This document shows positions 44,300 through 53,993 of a stretch of DNA of 64,000 bases, one piece after another (positions within the stretch are counted from its first letter, which is position 1; every line of letters begins with the position of its first letter). Location of the stretch: the NCBI GenBank assembly GCA_944472155.2, contig OX235272.1, positions 99,764,020 to 99,828,019 of the forward strand, read 5' to 3'. The notes beneath the pieces were generated by a model. That model did no database searches, had not been told where the DNA came from, and was given only the letters and a program-made list of their open reading frames with translations. The translations under genes and the position numbers were made by a program. Source of the stretch: Trichobilharzia szidati. Lineage: Eukaryota > Platyhelminthes > Trematoda > Strigeidida > Schistosomatidae.

Positions 44300-46225
44300 G
44301 AGAATGGTGAAAGAGAAAATGATTCAATGCAAAGATGGACAAGAGAAAGAGACGCTGAGCTCAATTTACACAGCACTGGACAAAGAAGTGAAGAAGAGTG
44401 CCAGGAAGGACAAAAGACAATTCTACGACAACTTGGCCACTGAAGCTGAGAAGGCAGCAGGCAAAAGGGACCTGAGGACACTATATCAGATAACCAAGTC
44501 TCTATCCGGGAAGAGATCAACACAAGTGAAACCTATAAAAGACAGCCAAGGGAACCCAATTACCAAGGAAGAAAGACAGATTAAACAATGGGCGGACCAC
44601 TTCAAAGGACTCTTGAATCGACCACCAACAACAACCCGTCCAGAAATACCAACAACAGTGCGTACACAACTGCAAGCTGACACCAATCCTCCAACGAAAG
44701 CTGAAGTCTTGAATGCAATCAAGCTTCTGAAAGCTGGAAAAGCAGCTGGACCAGATGGAATACCGCCTGAAGCACTGAAAGCGGACCCAGAGACGACAGC
44801 AGATATGCTGACTCCATTATTGCAAAAGGTCTGGAATGAAAGGAAAGGTTACCTCGTGAAACTACCAAAGAAGGGCGACTTAGGACTCTGCAAGAACTGG
44901 CGAGGAATCATGCTTCTGTCGACGCCAAGTAAAATTCTGAGTCGCATCATCCTGGAGAGAATAAAGGACGCACTGGATACAGAATTCCTATCAGAACAAG
45001 CTGGATTCAGGAAAGGCAAATCATGTTCTGACCAAATTGCAACTCTACGCATCATCATCGAACGAAGCATGGAATGACAATCAAATCTCTACCTCAACTT
45101 TATAGACTTTGAGAAGGCCTTCGACAGCGTTGACCGCGAAGTAATTTGGAAACTACTCGAGTACTACGGCGTACCGCAAATATTCATCAACCTTATTCAA
45201 CAGCTGTACGACAACGGCACATGTCAAGTGATCCACAACGGAAAACTCAGCGAAGCGTTTGGAGTAAACACAGGAGTCAGACAAGGGTGCTTATTATCAC
45301 CAATGATATTCCTAATTGTGGTGGACTGGATTATGCGTCAGACAGTGGGAAACGAGAAGACAGGGATATCCTGGACCGACGTGAAGAACCTAGAAGACCT
45401 GGATTTCGCGCGTGGATGATTTATGTTTGATGTCACACAAAATCGAAGACTTACAAGCGAAAACCGACAAACTGGTCGAAGAAGCAGCAAAGACAGGACT
45501 CCAGGTGAACATAGACAAGACAGAAGTTATGAAAATAACCAACCAACCAACAACAACAGCAGCAGCAGCAACATCCAGCACCAATCACCATCAACGGGAG
45601 GGATTTGAAAGAGGTTACTTCATTCACTTATCTAGGGAGCATTGTCTCAACTACAGGAGGAACGGACGAGGATGTCAAATCGAGAATCGGGAAGGCGAGA
45701 AACACTTTCATCAACCTGAAACTAATCTGGAAATCTTCGTCACTCAGCATCAACAACAAAATTCGGATTTTTAATACAAACGTCAAGTCAGTTTTGCTAT
45801 ACGGATCAGAAACTTGGCGGGTCACAAGGAATATTTCCAACAGCCTGTTGCAGACCTTTATCAACAACTGTCTTCACTCTATACTGAAGATCAGATGGCC
45901 GGAAAGAATCACCAACAAGAAACTATGGGAACGAGCAAAACAAGAACCAATCGCTAAACAAATATGCAGGAGAAAGTGGAGATGGATTGGACACTCACTC
46001 GCTGAGGAGGCCGCTGGGTGACATCGCACGTCAGGCCCTCGAGTGGTACCCGAAAGGGAAGCGGCGAGTGGGACGTCCAAGGGTGACATGGAGGAGATCG
46101 TGTGAAGAGGAGTTGAGACAATATGGAATAACATGGATGCAAGTGAAAAGTACAGCAGAAGACAGAATCAAGTGGAGGCATGCAGTTGAAGCCCTATGTT
46201 CCACTAGGAACCCAAGGGAACAATA
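44300..46225 (+). pseudogene. RTE-2 reverse transcriptase and C-terminal region
   Basis: In order: LLKAGKAAGPDGIPPEALKA, LVKLPKKGDLGLCKNWRGIM (part of the usual sequence between WxEEVxP and LVKLPKKG is deleted), EQAGFRKGKSCSDQIATLRI, a TGA at 45075, FIDFEKAFDSVDREVIW, TGVRQGCLLSPMIF, then a frameshift in the catalytic box so that LEDLDFA and DDLCLMS lie in different frames at 45405-45420. Post-RT: FTYLGSIVSTTGGTDEDVKS, LYGSETWRVTR, RWIGHSLAEEA and, in another frame, GRPRVTWRRSCEEELRQ to the stop at 46224. Inactive but close to intact in layout. Confidence 0.88.
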
Positions 46226-46249
46226 ATAATATTATATATATATATAAAC

Positions 46250-46940
46250 CTAGTAAACATTGTATTCTAGAGTTCAATCCCTGATGAAATTATAGTGGTA
46301 AACGATTAAATAATTCTAAAACAAGACGATACAGCTGTCAAGTTTTGTTTCCTTCCTAATTATTTTCTGACTGATGCCGTCCATAGCATAATCTATACTG
46401 AAAATAATCCCTACAAACTAAAAATGTGAGTACTATGAGTAGTAAAATAAATGTGTAGTTAACTAAGTACAGGCTTCCACAAAAAGCAGTGACAAGATAA
46501 TGAGACTAGAATTTGAATTCATGAAATAACAAACGGGATATTGTTAGTTGATTAAACTGCTCTAAGAGAAATAAAATTGAGAACACTTTATTCAGTGAGA
46601 AAACTATACATGTATAAGAAATCATTTTCGCATGAATAATAACTACCTGCATAAATCTTATCTACAGTACTAATACGCATCCATTGTAGCTTTTCGCTAA
46701 TAAGAAAAAAGAAATACTGGGATGCTACTATGAATTTATTAAAATCTAGATTTAAATCATATTAGTCTATGAACAATGAACAATTACTTTATTAGGGTGT
46801 CTATTTACTCCACTACCACTACTAACATTGTAAAATGAAATAGCTAAAGAAAACTTATGAACTGACATTTATTCTGATGCTAACCTATTACCAACCCATT
46901 TACAATCATTACTTGGACAAATATAGTTTTTATTCAGGTT
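46250..46940. other. Stretch with nothing recognised
   Basis: AT-rich spacer between the RTE-2 tail and SINE A copy 5. Confidence 0.4.
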
Positions 46941-46959
46941 AGACCATGGATTAATATCA

Positions 46960-47300
46960 GTAGGAGAACTATTAAAAACCAGCACTGGAGTACTGCACAG
47001 ATGTTTCGTCAGCCTAGATTGGGAATCATCGGTAGTACGCACTCACTGACAGGGGTCGAACCCTGGACCTCCTAGTTACAAGGCAAGCTCGTATACCATT
47101 CAGCCACTGGGACCCACTCGACTCAGTGGCCAGTCCATGAATTCTAACTTCTACCAATTTGCGAGTTTAGCGTGACCACCAACCGACGTCATCAGCGGGA
47201 ACCCTGTCCTCACTCCCGACTACATGGACCCCACTGGTCACGACTTCTCACTAGACCTGCAGGAAATTCCATCCTGTAGCCATTCAATAGCGAGCATCAG
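46960..47300 (-). mobile_element. SINE A copy 5, long form, with hammerhead-like domain
   Basis: Minus strand. B box GGTTCGACCCC, A-box region AGTGGCTGAATGG, domain at 46990-47039 (minus CCGATGATTCCCAATCTAGG, CTGACGAAAC), 5-prime body (complement of GTCACGACTTCTCACTAG) up to about 47300. Confidence 0.85.
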
Positions 47301-47301
47301 A

Positions 47302-47585
47302 TTAATTTTCAGGAGTTGATTTGTTTTTCGAGTTTGACCAATGATTATTATCAGTTAGGTAACCATTGAAAACCAAGCAGAACTGAACAACTGAATGGTA
47401 TACGAACTTGCCTTCTAAGCAGAAGGTCCTGTGTCTGAACCCCTGTGGTGGTTGCGTACTGATGATGAGCCCTAAACTAGGCTGACGAAATTGCTGTCCA
47501 GTGGTTTTCAATGGTTCTCTAACTGATATTAATCCGTGGTCCAACCTGAAACAAACACAGTCCCTACGAATTAATTCTTGAGAAG
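47302..47585 (+). mobile_element. SINE A copy 6 with its own tail inverted at the 5-prime end
   Basis: The plus-strand body runs 47385-47585 with GGTATACGAACTTGCC, a B-box relic GTGTCTGAACCCC and the domain at 47453-47505 (CTGATGATGAGCCCTAAACT, GGCTGACGAAA). In front of it, 47310-47375 is an inverted copy of the tail (TTTTTCGAGTTTGACCAATG, CAGTTAGGTAACCATTGAAA), facing 47505-47570. The element is thus a 5-prime-inverted insertion. Confidence 0.8.
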
Positions 47586-47984
47586 ATATGGTGTTTTGGA
47601 ATTATTTAGAGTATAATACTGATAGGTTTGGAGTAAAATGAGTGAAACAACTGAGTCACCTTCATATCACTTAGATTGACATAAGGTTTTCTACTGTTCG
47701 ATAAATGTCTGTATTTTCTTTACTGCATAGAACTTAACTAGTTTGTAATCTTGATCTTTTTCTGCAAATACTTGATAGGTGGGAAATCTACTGTTTTATG
47801 TTTAGTAATGTAACACATTGTTGAGCAAATGATACACCTAATGACGCCGGAATTTTCACAGCAGTTATCGAAATCTAAGTATTAATCACGACTTTCGAAA
47901 GAAAACTGGAACCATGGCTAATGAAACACTGAAGACATCAGTAGTTAAACAGGAACCGACAAAACTGTTATGTACATAATAAAC

Positions 47985-48485
47985 AAACCTGGCCGCCTGT
48001 TTAAAAATTGCACTACCAAAAACTTCCATCTCTCTATTGCATATATTTTCTCTCGTTCACTTTGTTTTAATCGACTAAAATATGACCTCTATTGGTATTA
48101 TCTACTCTTATGTGTATTTAAATTGTTTACAAACTTCTGTTTCGCAAGTTCCTACTAAACTTCAGGAAAGGCCTGATTGTGAATGGCAGCGTGTTCCAAT
48201 ACATGAGATAACTGTTCTTCAGTTATGTCCTTCGGTCTCAGAATGTACTTCTGAACATCTTACAATTGGATTTCTACTAGACATTGTGCTTTCTTGAAGG
48301 AGACAAAGCGGATATATCAAAATGGAATGGTTTGTGCTTCAGCTCAGAGAGAAATGTGTCACAGGATATACTACTGTCAATTAATATTTCACTTGAAGAT
48401 ATTGTACGAATGGAAAATTTCATACAATAAACTCCTCTGAAATTTCTGTACATTTTGTATATACTGTCCAGAATAAAGAATATTA
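47985..48485 (+). repeat. Repeat family E, copy 2
   Basis: About 470 bp that appear identical base for base to 56405-56878 from AAAACTTCCATCTCTCTATT to CTGTCCAGAATAAAG; the outermost bases differ. It ends just after AATAAAG, like a polyadenylated transcript end. Two short frames (62 and 71 residues) are shared but show no domain. Near-identity over 8.4 kb distance indicates a recent duplication or retroposition. Confidence 0.88.
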
Positions 48486-49407
48486 TGAAGCAACAAAGAA
48501 GCTTAATTCCACTACTTATAAAGCTAAGCTTTAGTGTAAAAGTTATTGATTGGGTCTCTGAAGGACATTACGGGAGGAATTTCTTATTCACAATCGTATT
48601 TGAGTAATCACACAAATATCTAACTTGATCCTATTATCTAATCTTAACGGTAACAGAACTTTTTTTTCGATGTAGAAACATCTGAATTCATCAATAGTTG
48701 TCGTCTCTTTCTCCACCTAACTATATCAGTCATCAGAAGTGTAATTCCGCCTTACTATCGCCTTAATATGGTATAGAGCTATAAACTTCTGTTGATGCGT
48801 CATCTAGCAAGCAATTCTAACAAGTGTTGTTTGATTTAATTTTATTGACTAGTGTATTCTGACATTCATGAATTTGTAAGTTTAGAGACTGAAGAAGAAG
48901 AAGCTAATGAAAGTTATTGTACGCTCAAATAATTCTCCTTGTGAAGTATTCTTTAATAAGGCGATAATCAAATGAAAAACTGATCTTAAATTCATTTTAA
49001 AGAATAACCAATAAAATTAGTGGATCAGAATAAAGTTAATCAATATCTTGCACTGTCTTGTTACATACAAACCATTGATTCAACACAGAAGAAGAATATA
49101 ACGTTCACATATGCGCAGTTACAAAGTCAATAATTCAATCGAAACATAAGCGCAAAAGTGCACATATAACATAACTGGAGTAAAAGAAATAGAAACACTT
49201 GTATATTTCACAATCACTAATCGATAAATTAATTTCTAGAATCAATAATATTGCACTACACAAACAAATAAGCTTTATAACGACAAAAAAGTAAAAGCAA
49301 ATATATGTAAGCCAAAATGAAGGAACTGACTGTAGGCACAATACTGGGAATTGATACATCTACCGAAAGTGAATCCATTTGAATAAATATTGATTACTTT
49401 CAGGATT

Positions 49408-49775
49408 GTCATCATGAGCTGACATTAGTTGGAGAACCATTGGAAAACCTGGGAGTACTAGACAGGTGTTTCGTCCCAGTTTGGGACTCTTCATCAGTAC
49501 GCACCCACCGGGATTCGAACCCAGGACCTTCTGGTTACAAGGCGAGCTCGTATACCATTAAGCCACTGGGACCCGATCCAATGGTCCATGAATTCTAACT
49601 TCTGTCAATTCACGACATAGCGCGACCACTAGCCAATGTCTTCGGCGAGTATTTGTCCTCACGCCCGACCTGCTGCACCCTACTGGTCACGACTTCTCAC
49701 TAGAACCCCAGGCAACCACCTACCTGAATAGGGCAAGTCACTAGTGAGCATCTCATTGATATTCAAGTGCTGGTT
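49408..49775 (-). mobile_element. SINE A copy 7, complete, with intact hammerhead-like domain
   Basis: Minus strand, about 365 bp. Head and body as in copy 4; B box GGTTCGAATCC is perfect, A-box region CAGTGGCTTAATGGTATACG. The tRNA-like part has CTTGTAA in the anticodon-loop position, suggesting origin from a tRNA-Thr(UGU)-like gene. It lies tail-out, head to head with copy 8. Confidence 0.9.
49454..49500 (-). ncRNA. Hammerhead-like ribozyme domain of SINE A copy 7
   Basis: Minus strand: GTACTGATGA, AGA, stem II GTCCC-AAACT-GGGAC, GAAAC, then ACCTGTC and TAGTACTCCC. The CUGAUGA and GAAA boxes, a 5-bp stem II, a 2-bp stem III (AC/GU) and a GUC cleavage triplet are all present. A 3-base insertion (AGA) before stem II departs from the consensus, so activity is uncertain. 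Confidence 0.55.
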
Positions 49776-50003
49776 TGTAGGGATTTGATTGGTTTCAGGA
49801 TTTGGATTCGAACTCAGGACCTTGTAACCAGAAGGTCCTGGGTTCGAATCCCGGTGGGTGCGTACTGATGAAGAGTCCCAAACTGGGACGAAACACCTGT
49901 CTAGTACTCCCAGGTTTTCCAATGGTTCTCTAACTAATGTCAGCTCATGATGAAAATCCTGAAACCAATCAAATCCCTACAAACCGACACTTGAATATTG
50001 ATT
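49760..50003 (+). mobile_element. SINE A copy 8, head-truncated, flanked by inverted tail
   Basis: Plus strand, starting inside the tRNA-like head (CTTGTAACCAGAAGGTCC, B box GGGTTCGAATCCC) and running to the tail. 49760-49803 (TTCAAGTGCTGGTTTGTAGG, TTTGATTGGTTTCAGGATT) is the reverse complement of 49955-50003, so the copy sits in a hairpin of its own tail. Confidence 0.87.
49862..49906 (+). ncRNA. Hammerhead-like ribozyme domain of SINE A copy 8
   Basis: Same sequence as in copy 7 on the opposite strand: GTACTGATGAAGAGTCCC, AAACTGGGACGAAACACC, TGTCTAGTAC. Immediately follows the tRNA-like B box, as in Sm-alpha. Confidence 0.55.
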
Positions 50004-50009
50004 ACTACT

Positions 50010-50400
50010 TTAAAGGAAGCCTAATTTTTCTGACATGACTGTATTTCTGTTTTTCAAATAACTTAATGAAATAATCAAATAAACTGAAGATACTTAGTTT
50101 AAAGTAGCTATCATCATAAAAGTACAATACCAACGTTTAGGTTCATCCTGTTCTGAGAGAATCTTCGGTATAACCTAAACTATCACAATCAGTAAACTGG
50201 GTGTTTAAGATAATAAATACAATTCTAACACCTAAGAAAACGGGAGTTAAGTAATACAGTACCAAACTGAATACATATACGACTAGAGAACACAGAAGTA
50301 CACAACAGCAATTGTTCGTTTGTATAGATTTGATAAACACCAAGGTGAGTAATCCGTAGCAGACCGATGTTCATGCCGTGTTCAGGATGTAAGATATTGT
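50010..50400. other. Stretch with nothing recognised
   Basis: AT-rich; no repeat or exon landmarks. Confidence 0.35.
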
Positions 50401-50649
50401 TACCTGACGGAAATCATAAAAACTCTCCAATGCAAAAAACACAATACGGCTGATAACATCAACACACTGTCTTTAAACATCACAGCTTTGAACTTGATCT
50501 GCTGATAGATCATTCTATTTAACACCATATCTTTTCTATTTCCTTCTTCTTTAATGCGATTCTCAATCAGATTCTGAGTTATCTGTCTCACAACATGCAA
50601 CAAATATGATTGCTATCCACAAGTCGACACAAATAAAGTGCATCAGGGA
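50400..50649 (-). CDS. Candidate host exon(s), low confidence
   Basis: On the minus strand an acceptor TTTTTTTAATAG|T at 50650 opens PDALYLCRLVDSNHICCM, with a possible donor TT|GTGAGA at 50592. Overlapping it in another frame, CAA at 50609 begins an open frame of about 70 residues (LHVVRQITQNLIENRIKEEG, SAVLCFLHWRVFM) that ends at a good donor CAG|GTAACA near 50402. Both cannot be used as one exon in one frame. Either could be coding; the splice signals and lack of repeat similarity are the only support. Confidence 0.35.
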
Positions 50650-50814
50650 CTATTAAAAAAATCTATTGAGAAGCTAAATAAATTTCCACAATTAAAAAAA
50701 GAAATTATATCAAAACAACATGTGAACTATATTTTCTAATGCTAGCACAGAATAAGATAATAATTTTAAAAAAAAACACTGAAGTAAATCAAGATATTTG
50801 AAGCAATTTCGAAA

Positions 50815-51430
50815 ACATAATAAGAAGACGTAGCTTATCTGAAACGTGTAATGTATTTGCGCAACACATTCCGGACATTCTGATCACACACACGCGTACT
50901 TGTCATACACAGTCATATAGAAGGCATGAGTAATTACAATACTGGTCAAGATCACAAATAATGGTCAGGGTGATGACGCAAAGATGTGTTTAAGAAAGAA
51001 AGAAAAGACAAAGCAAAGAAGGGGTTGAAAATATTATGAAGTAAATTGATACTTGGTTCTAAATTGGATTACCAAAGCAGGTTTAAAGTAATAACAAATA
51101 ACTTTTGGACATATAAGACAGGTTTAAGCCTTTTTATTGTCAAGGCTTCAATGAATTTAAGTATGTGACCCAACCTTGTTTTATATATGGGTTTAGAGGC
51201 ATTATTGAAATCAACCTTTGACCGGTTTCTATAATGTGCTTCGCTATAGATGATGTTGGGCATCTATTTGTTGTTGTTGCAGCCCCTTTGGAATATGTTC
51301 TGTAGCCCTAACCTGCAGAGACGAATGGGTCCTCCCTATGTACGTGTGTCCACACATACATGTTAATTGGTAAACACAATGGGATGTGACACTATCGTTC
51401 GGATGCTGTGAGGGTTTACAGGACAACATA
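50815..51430 (-). pseudogene. PLE endonuclease and 3-prime end
   Basis: Minus strand. Endonuclease frame 51429-51244: VTSHCVYQLTCMCGHTYIGR, THSSLQVRATEHIPKGL, an unbroken GIY-YIG core. After a frameshift: NASKPIYKTRLGHILKFIEA and LYVQKLFVITLNLLW, stop near 51070. The non-coding 3-prime end runs to about 50815 and is the same sequence as the arms of palindrome 1 at 8632-9262. RT part absent. Confidence 0.83.
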
Positions 51431-51499
51431 GATCAAGTTTTCTCTATCGAGATAAGTTTAAGTACTAATTAAACCTAAGGTAACAGAAATCATAAGAAA

Positions 51500-51560
51500 C
51501 CGGTTCTTTGTATACAGAAGAAGTATGCTCAACCGCTTTGCTTTCCCCGGCATACAATAC
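51500..51560 (+). pseudogene. PLE C-terminal tail scrap, opposite strand
   Basis: Plus strand LCIQKKYAQPLCFP, the conserved end of another PLE subfamily (compare CIQKKYIQPLSLPW at 35.2 kb). Only this end is visible; it faces the minus-strand PLE at 51430. Confidence 0.5.
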
Positions 51561-51689
51561 GGCCACTAAACCCCCCATAAACATTAAATAACATTGGCGC
51601 TTTAAATTCCTATCACAACTTTTTCTTTTCCTTTATTCCATTGACAATCGTTCATTTCTGACCTTTCTTATGATTTCTGTTAGCTTATA

Positions 51690-52330
51690 TAATAATAATA
51701 ATTTTTTGCTTTATTCCAAAAACAGTATTAATGATACAGCAAGGAATTTTCAGCATTCAGTACAGTATTGCATCTAATTTACTCAAAAACGACAACAAAA
51801 AAAAAATAGATAAACGGAATAATTAATACGTAATAATGATAACAAAACGTTTTTATAGGAGCTATGTAGCAATTACAGTATAGGATAAGGAGAAAAATAT
51901 AAAATTATAGTAATAATAGTAATAACAACTAAAATAAAAATAGCAAAGTTATAATTAAACGATAGAAAGGGTGACACCATAGAATTACAGAAAGATGAAC
52001 AATGAAAGGGTCGATTCACTATGCTAATTACATAGTAACTTATATGTTTCACGTCTAACAGTGTCTTCATCACATAAAATACGGGCTAAGTACGGTATGT
52101 AGAATTTTTGTACTTAGTGGTACGAGCATATAATTTCTTATATTGACTTCTCGTTCTACCTGATGAGATACAAGGGGATAATTGTGAATAAAGAGGGTGC
52201 AGAGGGTCTGACAGTACGGCCTTTGCCCAATTTTTACAGGAATTTACGTGTCTCTCGACTATGGTATTGGCGAGATCACGCAGTGGCAAACCACAAGCCC
52301 TACTCACAGAAGTATTTTTTGAGGTAGTAG
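51690..52330 (-). pseudogene. CR1-like LINE 3-prime end
   Basis: Minus strand. The C-terminal frame (52307-52086) reads NTIVERHVNSCKNWAKAVLS, DPLHPLYSQLSPCISSGRTR and YARTTKYKNSTYR, the arginine-rich end of CR1/Jockey proteins, followed by untranslated sequence to a TTA-rich tail at 51690-51710. It matches the element at 35983-36800. RT palm not present. Confidence 0.75.
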
Positions 52331-52419
52331 TTTTCTAACTTGTTATCATATTCACAAAATCCTGTTCATTTCATTTCACTAAATTCCTTGTTATTATTAT
52401 TTTTTACGAGTTGGTCACG

Positions 52420-52780
52420 GATTGATATCAGTTAGAGAAGCTTTGAAAACCAACTGGGAGTACTGGACAGCTATTTCATCCTAGTTTGGGAATCATCAGG
52501 TAGTACGCATCCACTGCTAGGGGTCAAACCCAGGACCCTCCGGTTACAAAGCAAGCTCGTATACCATTCAGTCACTGGGACTCGATTCAATGGCTCATGA
52601 ATTCTAACTTTTACCAATTCGTGATTTAGCACGACGCCAACCGATGTCGTCAGTGGGACATTCACCCTCACACGAGACTGGACGGACCTTACTAGTCACG
52701 ACTTCTCACTAAAACTCCATCGTGTAGCAAGTCACTAGCGAGCATCAGATTAATTTTCTATAGTTGGTTTGTAAAAACAA
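52420..52780 (-). mobile_element. SINE A copy 9, long form
   Basis: Minus strand. B box GGTTTGACCCC, A-box region CAGTGACTGAATGG, hammerhead-like domain at 52459-52508 (CCTGATGATTCCCAAACTAG, GATGAAATAG) that has lost the GAAA box (CGAAAC changed to TGAAAT). 5-prime body to about 52775. Confidence 0.82.
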
Positions 52781-53174
52781 AACTAATACATACAAATCAA
52801 CTATAGAATATTATTATTATTTGATAATGATTCACCAATAGTACTTTCAAGTTTACACCACATCATCGTTATTATTTTACAATCATTATTATTGTCGTTA
52901 TTTTCACGCTTGAACTTACGTCTAATCTACCCCATTTGTTGGTTAATTTTCTGTAGTATTCATATTGTCTCACACCACTGATTACACTCACCCTCGAAAC
53001 CTGTACTTTTGTTGACTATATTTAGATATATACGCACATTGAATTATTTCATCTCATGTTCTCGTTAATCATGCATATTCAAAACTTCTTATAAAACTTG
53101 ACGGAAACAACACGAAACTGAATCTACAAAAGTAATTTATGAAATGACTTCTTTGCATATATAACCAACCAATT

Positions 53175-53290
53175 TTCATTTCATCCCTTTGGTTTTGAGT
53201 GAAACATTAGGCCTCAAGGTTTGGAATTTAAATGGCATTGATGTTTTTACGGTGTCGGGTTACTAGTCCCAAGTTCAACCTTCCCCCTTT
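53175..53290 (-). mobile_element. SINE C remnant
   Basis: Minus strand, body and tail only: TCATCCCTTTGGTTTTGAGT corresponds to the tail, TTCAACCTTCCCCCTTTATT to the leader-like body. Abuts the RTE-1 fragment at 53297. Confidence 0.5.
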
Positions 53291-53296
53291 ATTGCC

Positions 53297-53870
53297 CGGC
53301 TGTCGACCAAAGGGTGTGTGTACTGCTCAGCAGTTCTCTCCATCCTCCTTTATGGAAGTGACTGAGACATCACCATTGAAAGCGGAAGTTATGAAAAGGC
53401 TGGTTGTTCTTGATTATAGATGTCTGCGTTCTATATCCCGTGCTAAGTGGTATAATTAGGTGAGCAATATTGAGGTTAGGCGTTGAGTGCTAGGTAAGGA
53501 GCGGAAATCAGTCGACGAGGTGATTGTGGAGTTACACCAACTGAGATGGTTAGGACATGTGTTACGCTTGCATGTCTAGCCATCGATCGCCTTCCTCGAC
53601 GGGCGATGTCGGCTGACTGACATAGAATAGATCAGGTTGGAAAAGAGCCAGTGGTGGTCAAACCAAAACATGGCTTCATCAGTCAATGAAATCACAACAG
53701 TTAGTTTAGGGCCAGTCTTGTTGGGAGGCGTAGACTTCCTGACGGCTGGTTGTGATCCTCAGGATGCTGGTAAAAACCAATGGCGGTGTCTGGAAACAAT
53801 GTCTGGTGATATGGTTAGAAGTCCTCGTTCCCAATGGCGCAGATACATCCACCTCTTATGATTTATGATA
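53297..53870 (+). pseudogene. RTE-1 LINE C-terminal fragment
   Basis: Plus strand, post-RT region: KGVCTAQQFSPS for [45 protein letters not shown], then DAGKNQWRCLETMSGDMVRS and SQWRRYIHLL with stop near 53861. Broken by stops at 53456, 53485 and around 53575. It corresponds to the end of the 54-kb copy on the other strand. Confidence 0.8.
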
Positions 53871-53993
53871 TCCAATAAAATTCTATTCTTCTTCCATATT
53901 ACTTTTCTTGTTGCCTCATATTTCTGTTTATTATCTCTCTTTTGAATTTCTCTTTACTCTTCTCTTGCTTTGTGTGCTCCAAAGAGCTGCTGG

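Larger units (their letters stand above)
43040..46245 (+). mobile_element. RTE-2 LINE, near full length
   Basis: Plus strand, about 3.2 kb. The leader 43040-43145 contains AAAGAGGGAGGGTTGGGGCG. APE-type endonuclease follows (43291-44030), then reverse transcriptase (about 44300-45420) and a post-RT region with a zinc-less RTE tail to 46225. The 3-prime end is GAAGCCCTATGTTCCACT, AAGGGAACAATAATAAT and a TA run, so the tail is a short tandem repeat rather than poly(A), as in RTE elements. It is the best LINE copy in the window and the probable source type of the relics at 7.9 and 38.6 kb. At least five stops or frameshifts disable it. Confidence 0.88.

Noticed and set aside
49790..49860. A functional tRNA-Thr gene
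   Set aside because: The anticodon stem does not pair and the 5-prime acceptor strand is missing; it is the promoter part of SINE A.
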